Shown piece by piece: positions 14,883 to 22,242 of a stretch of DNA of 25,300 nucleotides. This DNA is from Burkholderiales bacterium (GTDB lineage Bacteria; Pseudomonadota; Gammaproteobacteria; Burkholderiales; Burkholderiaceae), in NCBI GenBank assembly GCA_947372535.1, contig CANBUA010000033.1:1-25300 (forward strand), in the 5' to 3' direction. Numbering within the stretch: position 1 is the stretch's first letter; each line of letters starts with the position of its first letter. The position numbers and the translations under genes were made by a program. The notes under the pieces are model-generated. The model made no database searches. It was not told the DNA's origin and saw only the letters and a list, made by a program, of their open reading frames with translations.

Positions 14883-15146
14883 TCAAGCCGGTACGGCCGA
14901 TTTGAGCTTCTTGTTCAGCTTTTCCCAGTGCTTGACGGCCTTGTCGACCCACACGGTGTAGCTGGCATCTTCCAACGAGAAATAAGGGATGCCGCGCGAG
15001 GCGAAATCCAGCAGTTCGCGGCCCAATGGCGTGCCGTCAATGGCCTGCGCCTGGCATTCCAGGGCATGAAGGGCCTTGACGCGGTGGAACGCCACGGGCG
15101 AGAGCAGCTCGGCGCGGAATTCGATGGGGGTGCTGGGGGTGCTCAT
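14883..15146 (-). CDS. Conserved-looking hypothetical protein (87 residues)
   Basis: ATG at 15146 with AAGAAGG about 6 nt upstream decides the start; further upstream the frame reads low-complexity sequence. The protein is soluble, with no signal or membrane segment: an N-terminal PIEFRAELLSPVAFHRVKALHALE helix-rich part, GTPLGRELLDFASRGIPYFSLED, then YTVWVDKAVKHWEKLNKKLKSAVPA. The family is not recognised. It is convergent with flhC copy 1 and co-directional with the DUF817 gene upstream, from which 132 bp separate it. Confidence 0.65.
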   Translation of the reverse strand: MSTPSTPIEFRAELLSPVAFHRVKALHALECQAQAIDGTPLGRELLDFASRGIPYFSLEDASYTVWVDKAVKHWEKLNKKLKSAVPA

Positions 15147-15278
15147 GGGGGGCCTTCTTTCGGAACAACAGTCCTGAGGCTCATTGTTTCGGCCAAGGCC
15201 CTGCGTCATTGAGGCCATAAAAAGCCGATTTCCAGCCCAGTGCGGCATTTGTGCGCAGCAACATGCGCGGCTTACGCT

Positions 15279-16157
15279 TCAGTGGGGAACCTGGATGCTG
15301 GCCTTGATGTGTTTGAGGTGGGCCACGATGGTGAAGGTCATGATCACCAGCAAAGACCACGCGCTCCACTTGCTCACATGCACGGCAGACCAGGCGCCCA
15401 TTTGGTGGGGATACGTCCAGATGCCGAACACCGTGCTGATGTTCTCGGCCAGCCAGATGAAAAAGCCAATCAGGACAAAGGCCAGCACCAGCGGCATGCG
15501 CCGGTCCCGGTCCAACGGCCGGAAGATCACCGCAGTGCGCGCATAAAGGCCCAGGGCGCAAGCGGCCAGGTACCAGCGGTAGTCGCCGATGTAGTGATGC
15601 GTGAAGAAGTTCAGGTAGATGGCGCCGGCCATGAGCGCGGCCATCCAGTACGGCGGGTGGTGAATCACGCGCAGGTTGAACAGCCGCCAGGCCTGGATGA
15701 TGTAGCTGCCAACCGCCGCGTACATGAAGCCGGAGAACAGCGGCACGCCCCAGACCTTGGTGTAAGCCGGGTCCGTGTAGGCCCAGGACTGGATCTGGCC
15801 CGAGGTCTTGAAGGCCTCCAGCGCGAAGCCCACGATGTGGAACAGGGTGATCGCCTTGAGTTCGTCCAGGCTTTCCAATCCGCTCCAGAGCATCCAGCCT
15901 TGGATCAGCAAGGCGGTGATCAACAGCACGTCATAACGCGGCAGGCCGAAGAGGCCGGCGCGCGGCATCAGGAAGACTGCGCCGAAGAACAGGCCCGCGA
16001 AAAGGCAGGCCCGGGCTTCTTTGATGCCGAAGTAGAAGAACTCGGTGAGCAGGCGTGGCCAGCCTTTCAAGTGTGGCCGGGGTGTTGCTTGAATCAGGCG
16101 ATGGTCCCAAAGGCTCAGGCGAGAGGCCGCAGGCGCGCTCACTGACGTTGGTAGCAC
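15279..16157 (-). CDS. DUF817 family multi-pass membrane protein
   Basis: About 292 residues if started at GTG 16157. The open frame extends to 16373, with ATGs at 16247 and 16256, but the extra N-terminus is not family-like and no start has a clear ribosome site. The conserved part starts near WPRLLTEFFYFGIKEARACLF and continues with seven to eight hydrophobic helices, among them FGAVFLMPRAGLFGLPRYDVLLI, GFMYAAVGSYIIQAW, and the His-rich PPYWMAALMAGAIYLNFFTHHY. The RYDVLL, THHYIGDYRW and W.Y.P.Q blocks are typical of DUF817. Function unknown; the family is predicted to be an inner-membrane protein. Family call firm, start weak. Confidence 0.82.
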   Translation of the reverse strand: MLPTSVSAPAASRLSLWDHRLIQATPRPHLKGWPRLLTEFFYFGIKEARACLFAGLFFGAVFLMPRAGLFGLPRYDVLLITALLIQGWMLWSGLESLDELKAITLFHIVGFALEAFKTSGQIQSWAYTDPAYTKVWGVPLFSGFMYAAVGSYIIQAWRLFNLRVIHHPPYWMAALMAGAIYLNFFTHHYIGDYRWYLAACALGLYARTAVIFRPLDRDRRMPLVLAFVLIGFFIWLAENISTVFGIWTYPHQMGAWSAVHVSKWSAWSLLVIMTFTIVAHLKHIKASIQVPH

Positions 16158-16182
16158 GGAAGTAGTCAAGGGCAAAGAAAAT

Positions 16183-16210
16183 CCGGTGTCATGCACGAAC
16201 AAGACACCGG
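16183..16210 (-). other. Stem-loop upstream of the DUF817 gene
   Basis: CCGGTGTC (16183-16190) and GACACCGG (16203-16210) form a perfect 8-bp stem with a 12-nt loop. Read on the minus strand it is followed by ATTTTCTTTG, giving a terminator-like form just upstream of the chosen DUF817 start. It could be an attenuator or a stop for read-through; no gene is seen upstream on that strand. Confidence 0.4.
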
Positions 16211-16402
16211 TGGAGCCGGTCAGACCACAAGAGTTCCCGCTGCGCATGCTTGCCATTGCGCAGCCACATGCGATGCATGTCGTTGGGTATCCCTGGGAAC
16301 GGTCATGCCTTGACACACAGTTCCACCAAAAGGGGGAGCCATGCGTTGGCCCGTCGACGTCGATCCATGACAAACTTTCACCGTGAACTCTCAGGGAGCG
16401 CC

Positions 16403-16438
16403 ATGATCAAGCGACCATTTCCCTTTTTCGATCCATGA
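16403..16438 (+). CDS. 11-codon ORF overlapping the start of the next gene (leader peptide or frameshifted signal peptide)
   Basis: MIKRPFPFFDP, with a good ribosome site (CAGGGAG, 4-5 nt before the ATG). Its TGA (16436-16438) overlaps the ATG at 16435 of the following ORF as ATGA. Either it is a short upstream ORF coupling translation, or the basic MIKRPFPFF is the real start of the exported protein's signal peptide and a one-base change has shifted the frame. Confidence 0.4.
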   Translation: MIKRPFPFFDP

Positions 16439-16971
16439 TGATCATGGCGATTTGTGCCACGGCGCTGCACGCCCGGGCCGATGCCAAGCCGTCGGATTGG
16501 ACAAAATTGCAGACAAACAAATGCCAAGCTGCATCGCTCACAAAATACCCCGGTTCGTGGCCTGCGGCATGGCAGCCCTTCCTGCAACATGCCAAGGCCT
16601 GCCCATTGCAAGCAAAGCCAGGACAGGCTGCTGAAGTCTGGCTGCTCAGCATCTGGGCCGAAGACTATCTTGCCGCGCACCCCGAGATCAAAGATTGGCC
16701 TGCCTTTCCACACCCCTTGCTCGTGGATCGCCGAGGGCATTGTCTTGGCGCGCTGCCAGAGCTCTACCCATTTGATGAGCCTCGCTCATTGACCCTGAGC
16801 TACGAACGCAGCAGCGGTTATCCAGGGCAAATCTCTGTGAGCGTTGACAACCCCGCGATGGGCGGGCGTTACATGCTTGCACCGATGAAATGGGATGGGC
16901 AACAGGCGCGCTACATCACGCTGCGTCATACCAAAGAACACAAAATTGAGGAAAGCTCATGCCCGAATTGA
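16435..16971 (+). CDS. Exported hypothetical protein (178 residues)
   Basis: The frame starts MMIMAICATALHARADA, the hydrophobic half of a signal peptide ending in a plausible ARA-D or HARA cleavage. It lacks the basic N-region and any ribosome site of its own; both are supplied by the 11-codon ORF overlapping its start. The mature part contains three cysteines near the N-terminal half (NKCQAASL, KACPLQ, HCLGALPEL), a helical segment AAEVWLLSIWAEDYLAAHPEIKDWPAFPHPLLVD and a beta-rich C-terminal half (SLTLSYERSS, QISVSVDN, RYITLRHTKEH). The family is not recognised. It is less GC-rich than its neighbours, hinting at a different origin. A 43-codon ORF overlaps its 3' end. Confidence 0.55.
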   Translation: MMIMAICATALHARADAKPSDWTKLQTNKCQAASLTKYPGSWPAAWQPFLQHAKACPLQAKPGQAAEVWLLSIWAEDYLAAHPEIKDWPAFPHPLLVDRRGHCLGALPELYPFDEPRSLTLSYERSSGYPGQISVSVDNPAMGGRYMLAPMKWDGQQARYITLRHTKEHKIEESSCPN

Positions 16972-17090
16972 AAGAGGCCCTGACGTCAGCCTACAACCAG
17001 GCCGATGCCAAGCATTCCTGCCGCCATTTTGTGTGGCATGCCATCGTGAAGTTCTGGGTGTTGAAGTCCACACGCCCCGCTCCGCCATGA
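16959..17090 (+). CDS. Small ORF (43 residues) overlapping the exported hypothetical
   Basis: MPELKEALTSAYNQADAKH, then SCRHFVWHAIVKFWVLKSTRPAPP. The ATG is 6-7 nt after GAGGA, a strong ribosome site that lies inside the end of the upstream gene; the two overlap by 13 nt. The N-terminal half is a charged helix and the middle a His/Trp-rich amphipathic segment. Too short to assign. The strong site and overlap suggest translational coupling; it may also be a truncated remnant of a longer protein. Confidence 0.4.
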   Translation: MPELKEALTSAYNQADAKHSCRHFVWHAIVKFWVLKSTRPAPP

Positions 17091-17141
17091 ACATACACTG
17101 AGCGGAAACCAGCCCGTCAAGCGGGCAGGTGTTGAGCGGCC

Positions 17142-18701
17142 TCAAGCGCTGCGCATCAGGTGATCAAACGCCCCCAATGCCGCCTTGGCCCCATCGCCCG
17201 CCGCGATCACGATCTGCTTGAAAGGCACTGTGGTCACGTCGCCGGCCGCGAACACGCCCGGCACATTGGTCGCGCCTTTGGCATCGACGATGACCTCGCC
17301 ATGCTTGCTCAGCTCGACCGTGCCTTTGAGCCACTCGGTGTTGGGCACCAGGCCGATCTGCACGAACACGCCTTCCAGCTCGACCAAGTGTTCCACGCCG
17401 GTGGCGCGGTCCTTGTAGCGCAGGCCGTTGACCTTGCCTTGCGCCCCTGTGATCTCGGTGGTTTGGGCATTGGCGTGGATGGTCACGTTGGGCAGGCTCT
17501 TGAGCTTGTTGACCAGCACCGCATCAGCCTTGAGTTGCTCGGCGAACTCGATCAAGGTGACATGGGCCACGATGCCGGCCAAGTCGATGGCGGCTTCCAC
17601 ACCAGAGTTGCCACCGCCGATCACCGCCGTGCGCTTGCCCTTGAACAGCGGGCCATCGCAATGCGGGCAATAGGCCACGCCCTTGTTGCGGTATTCCTGC
17701 TCGCCGGGCACGTTCACATTGCGCCAGCGCGCGCCGGTCGAGATGATCACCGTCTTGCTCTTGAGCGAGCCGCCATTGGCCAGCTTGACCTCGACCAGGC
17801 CGCCTGCCTGGCTGGCCGGCACGATGGCTTCAGCGCGCTGTAAATTCATGATGTCCACGTCGTAGGCGCGGGTGTGCGCCTCCAGGCCCATGGCGAACTT
17901 GGGGCCGTCGGTCTCCAGCACCGAGATGTAGTTCTCGATGGCCAGCGTGTCGTTGACTTGCCCGCCAAAGCGCTCGGCCGCGATGCCCGTGCGGATGCCC
18001 TTGCGTGCCGCATAGACAGCCGCTGCGGCACCCGCGGGGCCACCACCAACGATCAGCACGTCATAGGGTGCCTTGGCGCTCAGCTTGGCCGCTTCCTTGG
18101 CGGCGGCACCGGTGTCCAGCTTGGCCACGATCTCTTCGATGGTCATGCGGCCCGAGCCGAAGACCTGGCCATTGAGGTAGACCATGGGCACGGCCATGAT
18201 CTCGCGGGCCGCCACTTCTTCCTGGAAGGTGCCGCCTTCGATCACGGTGGTCTTGACCTTGGGGTTGAGCACGGCCATGAGGCTCAGGGCCTGCACCACG
18301 TCCGGGCAGTTGTGGCAGGTCAGGGACATGTAGACCTCAAAATTGAAGTCGCCGTCCAGGCCCTTGATCTGGTCGATCACATCCTGCTCGACCTTCGGGG
18401 GGTGTCCACCGGTCCACAACAAGGCCAGCACCAGCGAGGTGAACTCGTGGCCCAGCGGCAGGCCGGCAAAACGCAGCGAAGTCTCGCTACCAGGGCGCTG
18501 AAGACTGAAGGACGGCTTGCGCGCATCCTGGCCATCGGAGCGCAGGGTGATCTTGTCGCCGCGCAGGCTGGTGATGGTCTGGAGCAGCGCCAGCGTGTCG
18601 CGCGAGCTCTCGGCATCGTTCAGTGACGCGACGATTTCGAAGGGTTGGGTGACGCGCTCCAGGTAAGCGCCGAGTTGGGCCTTGAGGGTGTCGTCAAGCA
18701 T
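17142..18701 (-). CDS. ahpF: Alkyl hydroperoxide reductase subunit F
   Basis: 519 residues from the ATG at 18701. An ATG three codons upstream (18710) abuts the GGAAGG ribosome site with no spacer, whereas 18701 has 9 nt, so 18701 is chosen. With it the two redox pairs fall at C129/C132 (CHNC) and C345/C348 (CPHC), the same numbers as in E. coli AhpF. Domains: tandem thioredoxin-like N-terminal domain, FAD-binding [14 protein letters not shown] (about 215-228), NADH-binding [17 protein letters not shown], and a C-terminal FAD motif [15 protein letters not shown]. AhpF passes electrons from NADH to AhpC for reduction of peroxides and peroxynitrite in the cytoplasm. AhpC is encoded 184 bp upstream on the same strand. 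Confidence 0.97.
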   Translation of the reverse strand: MLDDTLKAQLGAYLERVTQPFEIVASLNDAESSRDTLALLQTITSLRGDKITLRSDGQDARKPSFSLQRPGSETSLRFAGLPLGHEFTSLVLALLWTGGHPPKVEQDVIDQIKGLDGDFNFEVYMSLTCHNCPDVVQALSLMAVLNPKVKTTVIEGGTFQEEVAAREIMAVPMVYLNGQVFGSGRMTIEEIVAKLDTGAAAKEAAKLSAKAPYDVLIVGGGPAGAAAAVYAARKGIRTGIAAERFGGQVNDTLAIENYISVLETDGPKFAMGLEAHTRAYDVDIMNLQRAEAIVPASQAGGLVEVKLANGGSLKSKTVIISTGARWRNVNVPGEQEYRNKGVAYCPHCDGPLFKGKRTAVIGGGNSGVEAAIDLAGIVAHVTLIEFAEQLKADAVLVNKLKSLPNVTIHANAQTTEITGAQGKVNGLRYKDRATGVEHLVELEGVFVQIGLVPNTEWLKGTVELSKHGEVIVDAKGATNVPGVFAAGDVTTVPFKQIVIAAGDGAKAALGAFDHLMRSA

Positions 18702-18807
18702 GGTGGTCATCCTTCCGTCGAAATGGGTACGTCAATCAAACGATGTCGAGAGCTGGCCTCCTTGCATGGGCAAAAAGACCGGCATGGGGGTGAAGTCGGC
18801 CCTCCCG

Positions 18808-18826
18808 GCCAGCCTCGTGGGCTGGC
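18808..18826 (-). other. Hairpin between ahpC and ahpF
   Basis: GCCAGCC (18808-18814) and GGCTGGC (18820-18826) form a 7-bp stem with a 5-nt loop and no T-run. It may stabilise the ahpC transcript end or attenuate read-through, giving more AhpC than AhpF. Regulatory role is inferred. Confidence 0.35.
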
Positions 18827-18885
18827 GGGATGGTCGTCTTCCAAACCGTGAAGAGGTCAGGCCTCAACACACAAGCCGTTGGGCT

Positions 18886-19461
18886 TTAGATCTTGCCAAC
18901 CAGGTCCAGCGAAGGCGTCAGGGTCTTGGCGCCTTCCTTCCACTTGGCAGGGCAGACCTGGCCAGGGTTGGCGGCGGTGAACTGGGCTGCCTTGAGCTTG
19001 CGCACGGTCTCCGACACATCGCGGGCGATCTCGTTGCTGTGGATTTCAGCGGTCTTGATCTGGCCTTCGGGGTTGATGATGAAGGTGCCGCGCAGGGCCA
19101 GGCCTTCTTCTTCGATGTGCACGTCGAAAGCGCGGGTCAGCTTGTGAGTCGGGTCACCGACCAGGGGGAACTTGGCCTTGCCGACGGCGTCGGACGTCTC
19201 GTGCCACACCTTGTGCGAGAAGTGCGTGTCGGTGGTGACGATGTAGACCTCGGCACCGGCCTTCTGGAACTCGTCGTAGCTGTTGGCAGCGTCTTCGATT
19301 TCGGTGGGGCAGTTGAAGGTGAAAGCGGCCGGCATGAAGATCAGGACGGACCACTTGCCCTTCAAGGTTTCGTCGGACACGGTGATGAATTCACCCTTGC
19401 CGCCACGGTTGACGAAGGCTTCGGTCTTGAAAGGCTGGACTTGCGTGTTGATCAGGGACAT
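18886..19461 (-). CDS. ahpC: Alkyl hydroperoxide reductase subunit C (peroxiredoxin)
   Basis: 191 residues; ATG with AGGA 8-9 nt upstream. A typical 2-Cys peroxiredoxin: peroxidatic Cys51 in FTFNCPTE (most AhpC have FVCPTE, so Asn replaces Val), resolving Cys170 in QVCPAKW, and the GTFIINPEG and GKWSVLIFMPAAFTF strands. Thr and Arg of the active site are in place. It reduces hydrogen peroxide, organic peroxides and peroxynitrite, being recycled by AhpF. It is the first gene of a probable ahpC-ahpF operon, with a possible OxyR site upstream. Confidence 0.97.
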   Translation of the reverse strand: MSLINTQVQPFKTEAFVNRGGKGEFITVSDETLKGKWSVLIFMPAAFTFNCPTEIEDAANSYDEFQKAGAEVYIVTTDTHFSHKVWHETSDAVGKAKFPLVGDPTHKLTRAFDVHIEEEGLALRGTFIINPEGQIKTAEIHSNEIARDVSETVRKLKAAQFTAANPGQVCPAKWKEGAKTLTPSLDLVGKI

Positions 19462-19528
19462 GACTTGGTTTCCTGTTGAAGTTGATGGAAGGGAAAACGC
19501 GATGGATGAATCTTAGGGCAGCCAGGCC

Positions 19529-19565
19529 ATCAATTTCATTGATTGATCGAATAAAAGCGATTTGT
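19529..19565 (-). promoter_or_regulatory. Possible OxyR site upstream of ahpC
   Basis: Four tetranucleotides ATCA, TGAT, ATAA and TTGT are each 7 bp apart, the spacing of the OxyR site (ATAG-N7-CTAT-N7-ATAG-N7-CTAT). Matches to the consensus are partial (2, 2, 3 and 2 of 4). The site begins 68 bp upstream of the ahpC start. OxyR control of ahpCF is common in proteobacteria. Confidence 0.3.
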
Positions 19566-19610
19566 TATGGCTATTGAAAAAGGGCTAAAAACCCGTGAAT
19601 TACGCCGCAT

Positions 19611-19701
19611 GTCAGACAAATTCTTACAAGACGTGCCGCAGAACCCTGACCAGCCTTACAGCCGCTTCCCTATCAAGAAAACAAAGGGGTTTAAGCACAA
19701 T
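19611..19701 (+). promoter_or_regulatory. Conserved upstream block of flhDC copy 2
   Basis: The gap-free counterpart of 13759-13849 (65 of 91 identical by hand count). It ends with GCACAAT 49 bp before the flhD copy 2 ATG, close to the 52 bp of copy 1. Differences concentrate between block positions 52 and 80, where the two promoters could respond differently. Confidence 0.6.
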
Positions 19702-19750
19702 AGACCTCATCGAACAACGTCTCTCCCGCCCAAAACGAAGGAACAAGCTC

Positions 19751-20074
19751 ATGAACGCCGCTCAAATCCTGAACGAAATCCGCGAAACGAACCTGTCCTA
19801 CCTGATGCTGGCGCAGAGCCTGATCCGCGCCGACCGCGAGCAAGCGCTGTTCCGCCTGGGCCTGTCGGAAGAGGCTGCCACGCTGCTGGAGGCCCTGAGC
19901 CCCGCCCAGGTGCTCAAGATCGCGTCCAGCAACACCCTGGTCTGCCGCATGCGTGTCGATGATGACCTGGTCTGGACCCTGCTGACCAGCCACGGCAAGG
20001 GCAGCACCCAAGGCAGCGTCTCCGGCCTGCACGCCAACATCCTGATGGCCGGTCGCCACCAGGAAGCTGTCTAA
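19751..20074 (+). CDS. flhD: Flagellar master regulator FlhD, copy 2
   Basis: 107 residues; ATG with AAGGA about 8 nt upstream. It opens MNAAQILNEIRETNLSYLML and keeps SPAQVLKIASSNTLVCRMRVDDDLVW and the C-terminal LHANILMAGRHQEAV. Relative to copy 1 it differs in the 41-48 segment and in the 82-91 loop, where it has one extra residue. FlhC copy 2 follows 72 bp downstream. The open frame and intact residues indicate a working gene, not a decayed duplicate. Confidence 0.95.
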   Translation: MNAAQILNEIRETNLSYLMLAQSLIRADREQALFRLGLSEEAATLLEALSPAQVLKIASSNTLVCRMRVDDDLVWTLLTSHGKGSTQGSVSGLHANILMAGRHQEAV

Positions 20075-20146
20075 GCCATAAAAAACATCGCGGTTCACGG
20101 AACCAGCACCCCTCTGATCGACACACACCAGCCGGAGATCCACACC

Positions 20147-20683
20147 ATGCGCGCCAAAAGCCTGTTGACCGAAGCCAAGCAGATCGACCGTGCCGTCACC
20201 CTGATCAACCTGGGTGCGCGCCTGCAGGTGCTGGAGTCCGAGACGGACATGTCGTATGAACGGCTGCTGCGCCTGTACAAGGAAGTCTCCGGCAAGTCGC
20301 CATCGAAGGGTCAGTTGCCCTTCTCGACCGACTGGTTCATGACCTGGCAGCCCAACATCCACGCCAGCCTGTTCCTCAACATCCACGAGTACTTGAACAA
20401 GGCCGTGGAGATCGATGAGATCGACATCGTCATCAAGGCTTATCAGCTCTACCTGGAGCAAACCCAGTCGCAAGGCCTGGAAGCTCTGCTGTCGGTGACG
20501 CGGGCCTGGCGCCTGGTCAAGTTCATCGACAACGGCATGCTGACGATGACCAAATGCTCCAAGTGCGGTGGCCACTTCGTCAGCCACCCCCACGAAATTT
20601 CACGCCACTACGTCTGTGGCCTGTGCAACCCGCCTGCCCGTGCCGGCAAAGGCCGCGCCTCTGGCGGCATTCACATGCACTGA
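20147..20683 (+). CDS. flhC: Flagellar master regulator FlhC, copy 2
   Basis: 178 residues; ATG with CCGGAG about 8-9 nt upstream. Zinc cysteines C137, C140, C157 and C160 are all kept. Substitutions from copy 1 by my reading: T3A, E14D, T16A, C24A, A48S, A87V, T94I, T147S, V151I, A152S, F155Y, T156V, K170R; none removes a known ligand. The unpaired Cys24 of copy 1 is Ala here. A strong terminator follows at 20756. Confidence 0.96.
   Translation: MRAKSLLTEAKQIDRAVTLINLGARLQVLESETDMSYERLLRLYKEVSGKSPSKGQLPFSTDWFMTWQPNIHASLFLNIHEYLNKAVEIDEIDIVIKAYQLYLEQTQSQGLEALLSVTRAWRLVKFIDNGMLTMTKCSKCGGHFVSHPHEISRHYVCGLCNPPARAGKGRASGGIHMH
20289..20382 (+). repeat. 94-bp tract identical to flhC copy 1
   Basis: The counterpart of 14421-14514; identical throughout, whereas flanking codons differ at synonymous positions. 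Confidence 0.8.
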
Positions 20684-20755
20684 GGCACGCGTTGCGTGCT
20701 GGCGCCCTGTTTCATGTTGGTCTCCTCCTAGCGGCGCATCCTGTTGTGCCTTGAT

Positions 20756-20786
20756 GAGCGGGTCTATCCGGACCCGCTCTTTTTTT
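20756..20786 (+). terminator. Strong terminator of flhDC copy 2
   Basis: A perfect 9-bp stem GAGCGGGTC (20756-20764) / GACCCGCTC (20771-20779) with a 6-nt loop is followed by seven T (20780-20786). Confidence 0.92.
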
Positions 20787-20819
20787 GCCAGTTGCTGTTG
20801 TTCGTTGTTGTTGTATCCC

Positions 20820-22088
20820 TCAGGGTTTGCCGGTCGCCGGCAACCCTTTGGGCCACATCACCCACATCGACAAAGCCTGCTTGGTGCGGCCAGCCTGGAG
20901 CAAGGCCTCCTCACCCCACCCCCAGAAGTAGTCGGCCCGCACGGCGCCGGTGATGGCGCTGCCCGTGTCCTGTGCGACCACCAGGCGCTGCAGCGGTTTG
21001 GGCAAGGGCGGCACGGCGCTCCAGGCCTGCGGCTCCGTGGTGTCCAGCCAGACCAAGGTGCCGTAAGGCGTGGCCTCCTTGTCCACCGCGATCGAGCGGC
21101 CCGGCGTCAAGGGCACGCCTTGGGCACCCAAGGGACCGCTCTCCGGGTTGAGCAAGGGCTCCTCCTTGAAAAACACCATGCGCGGATTGGCGCGCAGCAT
21201 CTCGGGCACGCGTTGCGGGTTCATGCCGGCCCAAGCCTTGATGGTGCCCCAGGAAGCCTGCTCCAGCGGGAAAGCGCCTTGGTCCACCAGCCAGCGCGCC
21301 ACCGATTGGTAGGGCTGGTCGTTGTGGCCGGCAAATGCCAATCGAATGACCTTAGGTTGACCCTGCGGCGTGAGTTCGTCAAGCAGGCGCACGCGTGTCG
21401 AGCCCTGCACCTGCGCCAGCAAAGCATCGAGTGGATCGGCCACGTAGACCAGTTCTCTGCCCGCCATGGCAGCACGTGCCTCGGGCAACAAGTCCAACTC
21501 GCCGCGGGTGTAATAAGGCTTGCGCGCACCCAGATCCGCTGGCGGGCGCGACAAGGGTGTCTGGAACAGCTCGTCCGGCTGGCGGCGCGCATCGATCAGG
21601 GGCTCGAAGTAACCCGTCATCAGGCCAGTGCGCTGGCCATCGGCGGTGGTGACCTGCCAGGGCTGCAACTGCGTCTGCAACCAGTGGCGCACGGTCTCGT
21701 CGCCAGCGCTCTGGCCCCAGGTGGGGCCCAGCACCTGGGCGATGCTGCACAGGCTCTGCCAATCCGGGCCGGGGCGCTGGCAACTGCGCCACAGCGCCGG
21801 CCAGACCTCGCCCACGCGGTCGAAACGCCAGCCGGGCACGTCTTCCCAGCGGGCTTGCACCCAACGGGCCTTGCCGCGCACCAGCACCGGTTGCCCATCC
21901 GGGCCGGTCGTCACCACCGGTGTCGCGGCGGGCACTGGGGCAGGGCGCAGCACCACAGGCGGCAGCGGCGTGGTGCCACAACCCGCCACGATTCCTGCGA
22001 TGATGAACGCGGCGGTGGCGCGAGCCACCCGGTGCAAAGAATGGTCAGGCGATGCGGGCCTGGCGTGAAGCGGAAAACTGCCGGACAT
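20820..22088 (-). CDS. mltA: Membrane-bound lytic murein transglycosylase A
   Basis: 422 residues from the ATG at 22088; a GTG at 22028 would give a shorter and more typical lipoprotein signal. The lipobox IVAGC (Cys37) marks lipidation and an outer-membrane location. MltA cleaves peptidoglycan glycan strands, leaving 1,6-anhydro-MurNAc ends. Visible: TGYFEPLIDARRQ, RLAFAGHNDQPYQSVARWLVDQG, NPRMVFFKE, a 3D-like LTPGRSIAVDKEATPYGTLVWL, and the catalytic block AQDTGSAITGAVRADYFWGWG, whose final Asp corresponds to the catalytic Asp of the E. coli enzyme. Its start codon shares the tetranucleotide CATG with a divergent small gene. Confidence 0.93.
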   Translation of the reverse strand: MSGSFPLHARPASPDHSLHRVARATAAFIIAGIVAGCGTTPLPPVVLRPAPVPAATPVVTTGPDGQPVLVRGKARWVQARWEDVPGWRFDRVGEVWPALWRSCQRPGPDWQSLCSIAQVLGPTWGQSAGDETVRHWLQTQLQPWQVTTADGQRTGLMTGYFEPLIDARRQPDELFQTPLSRPPADLGARKPYYTRGELDLLPEARAAMAGRELVYVADPLDALLAQVQGSTRVRLLDELTPQGQPKVIRLAFAGHNDQPYQSVARWLVDQGAFPLEQASWGTIKAWAGMNPQRVPEMLRANPRMVFFKEEPLLNPESGPLGAQGVPLTPGRSIAVDKEATPYGTLVWLDTTEPQAWSAVPPLPKPLQRLVVAQDTGSAITGAVRADYFWGWGEEALLQAGRTKQALSMWVMWPKGLPATGKP

Positions 22089-22242
22089 GGGACTGATTCT
22101 TCTCGAAGCGTTTGGCGCGCTGGCGCTGCTGGTGTTCTTCGTCTGGTGGACGATGTTCTCGGGCCGCCGTGGTGGTGAGCGGGCAGATCATGCCTCAAGC
22201 CCGGATCAGGGCCCCGGCAAAGACCCCTCGTCAGGCGACTGA
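22087..22242 (+). CDS. Small single-pass membrane protein (51 residues)
   Basis: MGLILLEAFGALALLVFFVWWTMFSGRR, followed by a charged, Pro/Ser/Gly-rich tail. One membrane helix (about 2-23) is followed by Arg residues, so the C-terminus should face the cytoplasm. The start overlaps the mltA start by 2 nt on the opposite strand, and the last 37 nt overlap the end of the PF10136 gene convergently. Such a small membrane ORF beside mltA is what I recall from related Burkholderiales, though this was not checked. No strong ribosome site. Function unknown. Confidence 0.55.
   Translation: MGLILLEAFGALALLVFFVWWTMFSGRRGGERADHASSPDQGPGKDPSSGD

Noticed and set aside
17112..17126. GCCCG/CGGGC hairpin after ahpF as a terminator
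   Set aside because: The stem is only 5 bp and no T-run follows on the minus strand.
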